Shown: piece after piece, positions 17,153 through 25,523 of the stretch
Numbering within the stretch: the first letter of the stretch is position 1
Layout: every line of letters begins with the position of its first letter
NCBI GenBank assembly: GCA_017854675.1
Contig: JAFMHE010000010.1
Location: 1-36,232 of the forward strand
DNA length: 36,232 nucleotides
Reading direction: 5' to 3'
Origin: Paracoccaceae bacterium
GTDB taxonomy: Bacteria; Pseudomonadota; Alphaproteobacteria; Rhodobacterales; Rhodobacteraceae
Position numbers and translations under genes: made by a program
The notes under the pieces: generated by a model
Told to the model about the DNA's origin: nothing
The model's input: the letters and a program-made list of their open reading frames with translations, nothing else
Databases searched by the model: none

Positions 17153-17647
17153 ATGGAAAACATAGACATCCGGCGGCTCACCGTTGCGGACCGTGATTGG
17201 TTGGTTCAGCAGCATAAAGTCCACTATGCGCAGGCCGAAGGGTTTGATGCCAGTTTCGGCGTCCTTGTTGCAGGTATTCTGGATGATTTTCTGGCAGGCC
17301 ATGATCCGCAACGCGAGGCGGGGTGGATTGCATGGGACGGCGACCTGAGGTTGGGCAGCATCTTTTGCGTTCATCTGACGGCTGAAACGGCAAAGTTAAG
17401 GTTGTTTTTGTTAGTACCGGAAGCGCGCGGTAAACGGTTGGGTCGCCGGATGCTGGAGACCTGTATGGGGTTCGCGCGGGATGTCGGATACAGCGACATG
17501 CAGCTTTGGACCCACGAATCCCACCGTGCTGCGGGGGCATTATATGCGCAAAATGGATGGCACTTGGTTCGCTCAGAGCCGGTTGTATCCTTTGGTCAAC
17601 CAAATGTGGAGCAGCATTGGGAGATCACCTTGTCGCCGCGGCCTTGA
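17153..17647 (+). CDS. GNAT family N-acetyltransferase
   Basis: LRLFLLVPEARGKRLGRRMLETCMGFARDVGYSDMQLWTHESHRAAGALYAQNGWHLV; start at ATG 17153 (MENIDIRRLTVADRDWL). Confidence 0.85.
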   Translation: MENIDIRRLTVADRDWLVQQHKVHYAQAEGFDASFGVLVAGILDDFLAGHDPQREAGWIAWDGDLRLGSIFCVHLTAETAKLRLFLLVPEARGKRLGRRMLETCMGFARDVGYSDMQLWTHESHRAAGALYAQNGWHLVRSEPVVSFGQPNVEQHWEITLSPRP

Positions 17648-17736
17648 GGGATGCACAAAAAACAATTCCTTGGGGCGATGTTTCTGCCATGCTGACGTTG
17701 ACGTCTCTGAAACCTGAGATTATGAGAGGGCCAAGT

Positions 17737-17813
17737 GCCGGGGTAGCTCAATCGGTTAGAGCGCGTGGTTGTGGTCCACGAGGCAGTTGGTTCGAAACCA
17801 TCCCCCGGTACCA
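17737..17813 (+). tRNA. tRNA-His (anticodon GTG), CCA encoded, no encoded G-1, discriminator A73
   Basis: Cloverleaf: acceptor GCCGGGG/CCCCGGT, D stem GCTC/GAGC, anticodon arm CGTGG-TTGTGGT-CCACG, T loop TTCGAAA, A73, CCA. Confidence 0.95.
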
Positions 17814-17878
17814 CTTTTCTGGAACATATTGGTGCTGTTCGTCCTTTCAGGCAGGGGTTCCGTGCCGCAAAGGTGCGT

Positions 17879-17924
17879 AGGGGCCAGCCCCTTACAACCC
17901 CGAAATATTTAAGGCCAAAAAGAA
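17879..17924. repeat. Hairpin + AT-rich element, copy B, between tRNA-His and the convergent minus-strand gene
   Basis: AGGGGCCAGCCCCTTACAACCCCGAAATATTTAAGGCCAAAAAGAA; same layout as copy A (reverse complement of 7268-7311). Confidence 0.55.
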
Positions 17925-17925
17925 A

Positions 17926-18210
17926 TCAGTTGATCACTACCGTTTGGCGCAATGCACCCGTCAGGCGGTCGTAGATCAGGATTTGGTTGGTGTCGGTCAC
18001 AATAGCGTACCAGTCGGACCCTTGCGTAAAGGCAGTAGCCGTCGCGCCGTCCGGCAGCGTAATTTCTGCGGGCACTACGGGGGCATCTGACGACAGGCGC
18101 GTGACAAGCAGGCCAATCACGACTATGACGCCGCAAATCATCACGGTGGTCAGAACAGTGACCAGCCGCCTTAGAAACCGCAGATTTGCAGGCTCAATCG
18201 GATCATCCAT
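17926..18210 (-). CDS. Hypothetical single-TM protein (DUF6476-like)
   Basis: MDDPIEPANLRFLRRLVTVLTTVMICGVIVVIGLLVTRLSSDAPVVPAEITLPDGATATAFTQGSDWYAIVTDTNQILIYDRLTGALRQTVVIN; one TM helix; start shares CATG with the rluD start. Confidence 0.75.
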   Translation of the reverse strand: MDDPIEPANLRFLRRLVTVLTTVMICGVIVVIGLLVTRLSSDAPVVPAEITLPDGATATAFTQGSDWYAIVTDTNQILIYDRLTGALRQTVVIN

Positions 18211-19240
18211 GTCACAACGCCTTATTGAATTTCGTTTTGCGGACAATCCGCCACCGCGTCTTGATAAGGCGCTGGCGCGGGATGTGCCAGAGGCGGCAAG
18301 CCTGTCGCGGACGCGGTTGGGTCGGTTGATTGCAGAGGGTGCGGTGCGCATTGATGGCGTGGTAGTGGTCGATCCACGCGCCAAAGTGTTTGAAGATCAG
18401 GTCGTGGAGATCACAGTCGAGGAAGCGGAGGAAAGCCATATCCTGCCCGAAGCGATCCCGCTGGAGATCGTTTTCGAGGATGATGATCTGGTGGTTGTGA
18501 ACAAGCCTTCGGGCATGGTTGTGCATCCGGCACCGGGCAGCCCGTCGGGGACGTTGGTCAATGCGTTGATGGCGCATTGCGGCGACAATCTATCAGGGGT
18601 CGGCGGGGTCAAGCGACCCGGCATTGTGCACCGGATTGACAAGGAAACCAGTGGCTTGCTGGTGGTCGCCAAGTCGGACGCAGCCCATCATGGTTTGGCG
18701 TCACAGTTCGAGAAACACACCGTAGAGCGGTACTATCAGGCAATTGTTTATGGTGTGCCTGATGCCAACGACCCGCGGTTGAGGGGGGTTAAAGGCGCGT
18801 CCTTTGAGCCCGGTAACATCCTGAAACTGACCACGCAATTGGCGCGTCACAAGACAGACCGGCAGCGGCAGGCGGTGTTATTTCACGGCGGTCGCCATGC
18901 GGTGACGCGCGCGCGCACGGTCGAGAGGTTTGGCACGCCTCCGGTTCTTGCCTTGATGGAATGTTGGCTGGAAACGGGGCGCACGCATCAGATCCGCGTG
19001 CATTTGACCCATGCGGGCCATTCATTAGTGGGCGATCCCACCTATGGCGGCAAGCGCAAGCTGCCCAAAGCGGCGTTGCCAGAGAGTGTCGCAGATGCGG
19101 TACGTGCGTTCCCACGGCAGGCCTTGCACGCTGCCGTATTGGGGTTTGATCATCCGCTCACGGGGGCGCAGATGCGCTTTGAAGCGCCTTTGCCGCACGA
19201 TATGGCGGACTTGCTGGATGCGGTCCGTTTGGCCGTTTGA
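18209..19240 (+). CDS. rluD: RluA/RluD family 23S rRNA pseudouridine synthase
   Basis: S4 domain then VVHPAPGSPSGTLVNALM...GIVHRIDKETSGLLVVAKSD...ECWLETGRTHQIRVHLTHAGHSLVGDPTYGG. Confidence 0.93.
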   Translation: MSQRLIEFRFADNPPPRLDKALARDVPEAASLSRTRLGRLIAEGAVRIDGVVVVDPRAKVFEDQVVEITVEEAEESHILPEAIPLEIVFEDDDLVVVNKPSGMVVHPAPGSPSGTLVNALMAHCGDNLSGVGGVKRPGIVHRIDKETSGLLVVAKSDAAHHGLASQFEKHTVERYYQAIVYGVPDANDPRLRGVKGASFEPGNILKLTTQLARHKTDRQRQAVLFHGGRHAVTRARTVERFGTPPVLALMECWLETGRTHQIRVHLTHAGHSLVGDPTYGGKRKLPKAALPESVADAVRAFPRQALHAAVLGFDHPLTGAQMRFEAPLPHDMADLLDAVRLAV

Positions 19241-19330
19241 CATGCATGTCACCTGTGCGTGAACGCAGGCGCTAGTAACTTCATCTTTACACTTCCTGGG
19301 TTCATATTCGTGAAAACGAAGCAGCGCACG

Positions 19331-19359
19331 CTTGAAACAGTCCAGCGCCGCACCCATAT
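19331..19359 (+). promoter_or_regulatory. Candidate sigma-32 promoter of rpoH
   Basis: CTTGAA (19331-19336) - N16 - CCCATAT (19353-19359), 49 nt upstream of the rpoH ATG. Confidence 0.55.
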
Positions 19360-19407
19360 GGATGTTAAGCCCGTAAACATCACGGGAATCGAGGGAAAGG
19401 AATAGAC

Positions 19408-20304
19408 ATGGCAAACTACGCAAATCTGCCGGCACCAACACCGGAAGGTGGTTTGAACCGTTATATGCAGGAAATCCGCAAGTTTCCTTTGCTGGAGCCT
19501 GAAGAGGAATACATGCTCGCCAAGCGTTGGGTGGAGCAGGAAGATACCGAAGCCGCGCACCGGATGGTGACGTCGCACCTGCGATTGGCTGCAAAAATCG
19601 CGATGGGCTACCGGGGTTACGGTTTGCCGCAGGCCGAAGTGATTTCCGAGGCGAATGTGGGGCTAATGCAGGCGGTAAAACGCTTTGACCCGGAAAAAGG
19701 CTTTCGTCTGGCGACATACGCGATGTGGTGGATCAGGGCGAGCATTCAGGAATATGTGCTGCGGTCTTGGTCTTTGGTCAAACTTGGTACGACGTCCGGT
19801 CAGAAAAAGCTGTTCTTCAATCTGCGCAAAGCCAAGAACAAGATTGGCGCGCTGGAAGAGGGCGATTTGCGGCCGGAAAACGTCAAGCGTATCGCAACTG
19901 ACCTTGGCGTGACCGAGGCTGAAGTTGTATCCATGAACCGCCGCATGTCGGGTGGCGATGCCTCCTTGAACGCGCAGGTCGGATCGGATGGTGAGGGCAC
20001 CATGCAATGGCAGGACTGGCTGGAGGACGAGGATGCTGATCAGGCCGGTGATTACGCCGAGCAGGATGAGCTGGCCACACGCCGGGAAATGTTGGCGGAC
20101 GCCATGGATGTGTTGAACGACCGCGAGAAGGATATCCTGACGCAGCGGCGTTTGTCGGATGAGACGATCACATTGGAAGATCTGTCCACGCAATATGACG
20201 TCAGCCGCGAGCGTATTCGCCAGATCGAGGTGCGTGCCTTTGAAAAGCTACAGGCGCGTATGCGCGAACTGGCCGCCGAAAAGGGCATGCTTGCGGACGC
20301 GTGA
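19408..20304 (+). CDS. rpoH: RNA polymerase heat-shock sigma factor RpoH (sigma-32)
   Basis: LMQAVKRFDPEKGFRLATYAMWWIRASIQEYVLRSWSLVKLGTTSGQKKLFFNLRK (RpoH box) and region 4 [20 protein letters not shown]. Confidence 0.97.
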   Translation: MANYANLPAPTPEGGLNRYMQEIRKFPLLEPEEEYMLAKRWVEQEDTEAAHRMVTSHLRLAAKIAMGYRGYGLPQAEVISEANVGLMQAVKRFDPEKGFRLATYAMWWIRASIQEYVLRSWSLVKLGTTSGQKKLFFNLRKAKNKIGALEEGDLRPENVKRIATDLGVTEAEVVSMNRRMSGGDASLNAQVGSDGEGTMQWQDWLEDEDADQAGDYAEQDELATRREMLADAMDVLNDREKDILTQRRLSDETITLEDLSTQYDVSRERIRQIEVRAFEKLQARMRELAAEKGMLADA

Positions 20305-20331
20305 TCCTTGTCAGGCTTGACGGAATCGCGA

Positions 20332-20362
20332 CCCTGTCCCCATCATGGGGGCAGGGTTTTTT
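20332..20362 (+). terminator. Rho-independent terminator of rpoH
   Basis: CCCTGTCCCC-ATCAT-GGGGGCAGGG 10-bp stem (one U-G pair) followed by TTTTTT. Confidence 0.85.
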
Positions 20363-20376
20363 CATGGGAGGGTGTA

Positions 20377-20646
20377 ATGGCAGGTGGTTGGGCCAAGGAC
20401 GGCGCGGTCTCCGAACAGATCGAGGCGTCTATTTCGGATGAGTTGGCGCGCATGAAAGCGCGGCGCGCCCCTGTGGGCGAGAGCCGGAGCCATTGCGCGG
20501 AATGTGAAGAGGAAATTCCGCACGCAAGGCGCACGGCGTTGCCGGGTGTCAAGCTGTGTATCGACTGTGTGCAGGAACGCGATGCGCGGTTTAAGGCGCG
20601 CGGCGGGATCAACCGGCGGGGATCTAAAGACAGTCAGTTGAAGTAG
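20377..20646 (+). CDS. DksA/TraR-type C4 zinc finger protein
   Basis: MAGGWAKDGAVSEQIEASISDELARMKARRAPVGESRSHCAECEEEIPHARRTALPGVKLCIDCVQERDARF: CxxC...CxxC. Confidence 0.85.
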   Translation: MAGGWAKDGAVSEQIEASISDELARMKARRAPVGESRSHCAECEEEIPHARRTALPGVKLCIDCVQERDARFKARGGINRRGSKDSQLK

Positions 20647-20705
20647 GCGTCTTGCATAGCGTCAATAGGGCGTTAGGCTCTGAGCGAGGAAACGAAAGGT
20701 CGGCT

Positions 20706-20948
20706 ATGACAGATGTACCAAAAATTGCCCAGAAAGCGCCCTTTCGCGTGGAGGTTGAGGAAGGCAAATCCTATTTCTATTGTGCCTGCGGCTTATCAGC
20801 CAATCAGCCGTTTTGTGATGGATCGCATAAGGAAACCGATATAACCCCGACAAAGTACACTGCAGTACAGAGTAAACCTGTCTTCTTTTGCGGCTGCAAG
20901 CACAGCAGCAATGCGCCGCTGTGCGATGGTAGCCATTCGAAGCTTTAA
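20706..20948 (+). CDS. Dual CDGSH iron-sulfur domain protein
   Basis: Two CxC...CDGSH motifs: CACGLSANQPFCDGSH and CGCKHSSNAPLCDGSH. Confidence 0.9.
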   Translation: MTDVPKIAQKAPFRVEVEEGKSYFYCACGLSANQPFCDGSHKETDITPTKYTAVQSKPVFFCGCKHSSNAPLCDGSHSKL

Positions 20949-20956
20949 CGGAGGAC

Positions 20957-22801
20957 TTAATCCTCCATCGCTTCCAACTCATCAATAAAGCCTGAAATCA
21001 TCGACAGGCCCTTGTCCCAGAACGCGGGATCGCTGGCGTCCAGACCGAAGGGGGCCAGCAATTCTTTGTGGTGCTTTGAACCACCCGCCTTGAGCATGTC
21101 GAAATACTTTTCTTCAAAGCCTTCTTCGCCTTCTGCATAGACCGCGTAGAGGGCGTTCACCAAGCCGTCGCCAAACGCATAGGCGTAGACGTAAAAGGGC
21201 GAATGGACGAAGTGGGGGATGTAGGCCCAGAAGGTCTCGTATCCATCCATGAATTCGAACGCATCGCCAAGCGATTCTGCCTGCACGGACATCCAAAGTG
21301 CGTTGATGTCGTCAGGGGTCAGTTCCCCATTCCGGCGCGCAGCGTGAAGTTTACATTCAAAATCGTAAAACGCGATCTGGCGGACGACCGTGTTGATCAT
21401 GTCCTCGACCTTGCCGGCAAGCAGGATACGACGCTCGTCCTTGGTTTTGGCCTTGTCTAGCATGGTGCGGAAAGTCAGCATTTCGCCAAAGACGCTTGCG
21501 GTTTCGGCCAGTGTCAGCGGTGTGGACGACAGCATTTCACCTTGGCCCGCGGCCAGAACCTGATGCACACCGTGGCCTAATTCGTGGGCCAGCGTCATCA
21601 CATCACGCGGTTTGCCCAAGTAATTCAACATTACATAAGGATGTACATCCGTGACCGTGGGGTGGGCGAATGCGCCCGGTGCTTTGCCCGGTTTCACACC
21701 CGCATCAATCCAGCCTCTGCTGAAAAACGGGGCGGCCAATTCACCCATGCGCGGATCAAAGGCATTGTAGGCGTCCATCACCATCTTTTCGGCCGTGGGC
21801 CAATCCACGATGCGGGGGTCTTCCATGGGCAGGGGCGCGTTGCGGTCCCAGACCTGCATTTTGTCGAGACCAAGCCACTTTTGCTTGAGCTTGTAATACC
21901 GGTGGCTAAGCTTCGGGTAGGCGTTCACAACTGCGTTGCGCAGGGCCTCGACCACTTCGGGTTCTACCTGATTGCTCAAGTGGCGGCCAGTTTGCGCGGT
22001 TTCCATGCCACGCCAGCGGTCGATGATTTCCTTTTCCTTGGCTTGAGTGTTGTGGATGCGGGCAAAGGTTTTGACGTTCTCGCCAAAGACCTCTGCCAGT
22101 TCGCGCGCGGCGGCCTCGCGGTTGGCACGGTCAGGGTCCGTCAGCAGATTCAGCGTGCCTTCGATGCCCATCGTCTCACCGTTTACATCGAATTGCAGCC
22201 CGGCGATGGTTTCGTCAAACATCCGCTCCCACGCGTCGCCAACGACACCCAGATCATGCATAAATCGCTCCAACTCGTCCGACAGTTGGTAAGGTTTCAT
22301 CGCACGGATGCGGTCAAAGACCGGTTTATAGCGGGCCAGATCAGCGTTGCGGTTCAGCAGGTTATCCAGATGATCGTCGGGTAGCTTGTTCAACTCGAGC
22401 GTGAAGAATACCAATGGTGTGGTGAAATTCGTGATCTTTTCCTGCATGTCCGACATGAATTTGGCACGGCCCGAATCCGTGGTCTGTTGGTAATACCGCA
22501 GCCCCGCAAATGACATGATGCGGCCGGCGATCTGGTTGATCTTTTCATTGCGCAGCACGCAGTCCAACAGACCGTCCGCGTCAAGATCTGCCAGCTTCCC
22601 GTCATAGTCACGGGCAAAGCTGGCGCAGGCTTCCTCAAGCCAGTCCAGATCGCGCTTTAGTTCAGGCGCGTCTTCACCGGTGTAAAGGTCGCTGAGGTCC
22701 CATTCGGGCAGATTGCCAAGCGGCTCGCCTCCGGCACTGGCGTTGGCATCACGGACGGGAAAGGGCAGTTGAAACATCGGGAACCTCATTTGTTTTTTCA
22801 T
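20957..22801 (-). CDS. pepF: Oligoendopeptidase F family (M3) metallopeptidase
   Basis: HELGH motif in DVMTLAHELGHGVHQVLA; M3 architecture. True start may be an internal Met (e.g. MFQLPFPVRDAN). Confidence 0.92.
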   Translation of the reverse strand: MKKQMRFPMFQLPFPVRDANASAGGEPLGNLPEWDLSDLYTGEDAPELKRDLDWLEEACASFARDYDGKLADLDADGLLDCVLRNEKINQIAGRIMSFAGLRYYQQTTDSGRAKFMSDMQEKITNFTTPLVFFTLELNKLPDDHLDNLLNRNADLARYKPVFDRIRAMKPYQLSDELERFMHDLGVVGDAWERMFDETIAGLQFDVNGETMGIEGTLNLLTDPDRANREAAARELAEVFGENVKTFARIHNTQAKEKEIIDRWRGMETAQTGRHLSNQVEPEVVEALRNAVVNAYPKLSHRYYKLKQKWLGLDKMQVWDRNAPLPMEDPRIVDWPTAEKMVMDAYNAFDPRMGELAAPFFSRGWIDAGVKPGKAPGAFAHPTVTDVHPYVMLNYLGKPRDVMTLAHELGHGVHQVLAAGQGEMLSSTPLTLAETASVFGEMLTFRTMLDKAKTKDERRILLAGKVEDMINTVVRQIAFYDFECKLHAARRNGELTPDDINALWMSVQAESLGDAFEFMDGYETFWAYIPHFVHSPFYVYAYAFGDGLVNALYAVYAEGEEGFEEKYFDMLKAGGSKHHKELLAPFGLDASDPAFWDKGLSMISGFIDELEAMED

Positions 22802-22836
22802 ACTTATGGGTGGGCGCCTGCGAGAACAAGCAGGCG

Positions 22837-24435
22837 TCAGCCATAGATGCGCAGCATTTCGTTCAGATCATCCAAGGTGTTCGCTTCTTGGAGCGGTTTG
22901 TCCGCGCGCCAGCGCTTCATGCGCGGAAACCTCAGGGCGACACCTGACTTGTGGCGGCTGGAGGCCTGAATGCCCTCAAAGGCGATCTCGAACACATGAT
23001 ATGGGGTGACTTGGCGTACCGGACCAAAGCGTTGCAGGGTGTTTTTGCGCACCCAAGCGGTGATTTTGCGGAATTCGGCATCGGTGAGGCCGGAATAGGC
23101 TTTGGTAAAGGGGACTAGGTCGTTGCCGTTCCACACCGCGAAAGTGAAATCTGTAAACAGGTTGGCACGCCGCCCTGAACCGGCTTGGGCATAGATCATG
23201 ACGGCGTCGATGGTCAGTGGGTCAAGCTTCCATTTCCACCAGTCGCCTTTCTTGCGGCCCGATAAGTAGGGGCTATCGGCGCGTTTGATCATCAACCCTT
23301 CTGTGTGTTCCGCGCGCGCCGTGGCGCGCAGGTCGCCCAAGGTGTCCCATGTATCAAAAGTGTGTTGTGGAGACAGCTTGACCGGTGCTGTGGCCGGTAG
23401 ACCCGCGCAGGCGCTTTCCAGCAACGCGCGGCGCTCTGAGAAAGGCAGGTTGCGGATGTCGTTGCCTTGCCATTCCAGCAAATCGTAGGCGTGGATGACA
23501 ACGGGTGCCTCTGCCAGCAGCTTTTTGGGGACCTTTTTGCGCCCGATGCGGGTCTGGAGCGCGTTGAAATTTGCAGGTTTGTCCGCATCTGGATGCCACA
23601 CCAACAGTTCCCCGTCCAAGACGGTGCCGGGGGGGAAATGATCAATAGCGCGTGCAAGTTCGGGAAACCGGTCGGTCATCAGTTCCTCACCGCGCGACCA
23701 GACAAAATGTGCCCCGTCCCGCAGGATTAACTGCCCGCGAATGCCGTCCCATTTCCACTCCGCGCGCCAGTCTTGCGGATCACCAAGCATGGTTGGCCCG
23801 TCTTCCAATGGATGGGCCAGATAGAAAGGATAGGGGCGCGAGGCGTCGGTGGAGGCGTCTTCAGCCTCTATCAAGCTGTGCCAAGTGGTGTCGTCTGGGT
23901 GCCAGTTGCCCATCAGCCGGTGGGCCAGTTCGGCCTCTGGTTTGCCGGTCGCATTTGACAGCGCGCGGGTCATGAGTTTCTGGCTAACACCGACACGGAA
24001 CCCACCGGTGATCAGTTTGTTGAACAGGAAGCGTTCGGTGCCACCCAGGGTGGTCCATGCGTCAAGAACGAACGTCTTTTTAACTTCATCCGTTACTTGA
24101 GATAAGGCGCGTAAAGCATTGATCCAATATGATAGTGTTTGATCTTTCTGGGATTCGTTGAGGGGCAAGGTGAGGGCGATTGTCTCTGCCAGATCGCCGA
24201 CGATTGCATAGCTGTCTTCAAACAGCCAAAGCGGTATTCCTGAAACCTCTGCAGCCCATTCCCTTAGCCGCGTTGTGGTGACCGCCCGTTTTGGTCGCCG
24301 ACCCGAGAAAAGCGCCACGGTCCACAGTTTATCCACAGGATCCGCGTCGCTAAAATACTCTGTTAAAGCAGCGACTTTCGCGGTGGTCTTCGTGCTTTGA
24401 TCTATGGTTTCAAACAGTCGGGCGAAACGCTTCAC
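22837..24435 (-). CDS. ATP-dependent DNA ligase
   Basis: Active-site WKWDGIRGQL motif; GELLVW, TEGLMIKRADSPYLSGRKKGDWWKWKLDPLTID; start GTG 24435 in a GTGA overlap with the upstream gene. Confidence 0.93.
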   Translation of the reverse strand: MKRFARLFETIDQSTKTTAKVAALTEYFSDADPVDKLWTVALFSGRRPKRAVTTTRLREWAAEVSGIPLWLFEDSYAIVGDLAETIALTLPLNESQKDQTLSYWINALRALSQVTDEVKKTFVLDAWTTLGGTERFLFNKLITGGFRVGVSQKLMTRALSNATGKPEAELAHRLMGNWHPDDTTWHSLIEAEDASTDASRPYPFYLAHPLEDGPTMLGDPQDWRAEWKWDGIRGQLILRDGAHFVWSRGEELMTDRFPELARAIDHFPPGTVLDGELLVWHPDADKPANFNALQTRIGRKKVPKKLLAEAPVVIHAYDLLEWQGNDIRNLPFSERRALLESACAGLPATAPVKLSPQHTFDTWDTLGDLRATARAEHTEGLMIKRADSPYLSGRKKGDWWKWKLDPLTIDAVMIYAQAGSGRRANLFTDFTFAVWNGNDLVPFTKAYSGLTDAEFRKITAWVRKNTLQRFGPVRQVTPYHVFEIAFEGIQASSRHKSGVALRFPRMKRWRADKPLQEANTLDDLNEMLRIYG

Positions 24436-25445
24436 GCCGGTTCCTCCGCATCCAGATTCTCGCCCTCGAACTGTGTTGGTACAACCTGAGCGTTCCATCC
24501 GCTGTCATTCAGATATCGCGTGAAGATATCCGTGTAACCATGCGTAACATATATATTCTCTGCCTCAGTTTTCCGGATGGCCCATAATAGTCCTTGCCAG
24601 TCCGCATGGTCGGATATGACAAAGCCGCGATCACCGGCGCGCCGCCGCCGCACGCCGCGCAGCGCCATCCAGCCCGAAGCAAACCCGGTTTCCTGCGCGC
24701 CGAATTTTTTGGCCCATGCGCTGCCCAAAGCAGATGGCGGTGCGATGACAAGCGCGCCGGGGTGGTCCTTGGGGTTCAACGAGGCATCCGCAAGAATCGT
24801 GTCTGCAAGTTTGATACCCTGCGCGCGCAAGACTGTGTTGGTGTTTTCGACTGCCGTGTGGGTTAATATCGGCCCGATATTCGGGTCCAACATGCTCATC
24901 AGCCGTTGCGCTTTGCCAAGGGCATAGGCGCCCAGAAACGCCGTCTTGCCGGCCGCGGCGCACTGTGCCCACCACGCGTTCAATTCGGCCGCGACGGTGT
25001 TTTGGTCCGACCAGCGAAACACTGGCAATCCAAAGGTGCTTTCTGTGATGAAGTGGTGGCAGCGGATAGGTTCGAACGGGGTGGAGAGACCGTCGTTAAC
25101 GACTTTGTAATCTCCGGATGCCACAAACACCTCACCAGCGACCTCGACGCGGATTTGTGCGGAACCGGGCACGTGGCCTGCTGGATGAAACGAAACCTTT
25201 GCCCCGCCAATCTGGCGTGCCTCGCCATAGGCGACCCCTTCGGCTGTGATCTGCCCCAAGCGGTGGCGCATGACAGGCAGGGTGTCATGTGTGGCCAGAT
25301 ATGAGCCCATGCCCCAGCGGGCATGATCGGAATGGGCGTGCGTTATGAGCGCGCGGTCAACCGGGCGCCATGGGTCGATGTAGAAATCTCCGGCAGGGCA
25401 GTAGATGCCTTTTTCGGTAAATGTGAGGACAGGGTCTGGGCTCAT
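24432..25445 (-). CDS. Ligase-associated metallo-beta-lactamase/beta-CASP-type DNA exonuclease
   Basis: ALITHAHSDHARWGMGSYLATHDT...FHPAGHVPGSAQIRVEV...FVASGDYK; ISDHADW; start at 25445 (MSPDPVLTFTEKGIYCPAGDFYIDPWRPVDRA). Confidence 0.9.
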   Translation of the reverse strand: MSPDPVLTFTEKGIYCPAGDFYIDPWRPVDRALITHAHSDHARWGMGSYLATHDTLPVMRHRLGQITAEGVAYGEARQIGGAKVSFHPAGHVPGSAQIRVEVAGEVFVASGDYKVVNDGLSTPFEPIRCHHFITESTFGLPVFRWSDQNTVAAELNAWWAQCAAAGKTAFLGAYALGKAQRLMSMLDPNIGPILTHTAVENTNTVLRAQGIKLADTILADASLNPKDHPGALVIAPPSALGSAWAKKFGAQETGFASGWMALRGVRRRRAGDRGFVISDHADWQGLLWAIRKTEAENIYVTHGYTDIFTRYLNDSGWNAQVVPTQFEGENLDAEEPA

Positions 25446-25523
25446 GCGGAATAAGATAGCGGGCGCATGGTTTTTGGACAGGGCGGATTTCGATAGGGCC
25501 ACCCCAAGAAGAGGTGCAGGGAC

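Noticed and set aside
21584-22384. 266-aa plus-strand ORF antisense to pepF
   Set aside because: Shadow ORF in a confidently assigned M3 peptidase gene.
22815-22836. CGCCTGC-N8-GCAGGCG hairpin just after the ligase stop
   Set aside because: Perfect 7-bp stem but no T-tract on the minus strand; could be a weak terminator, not enough to call.
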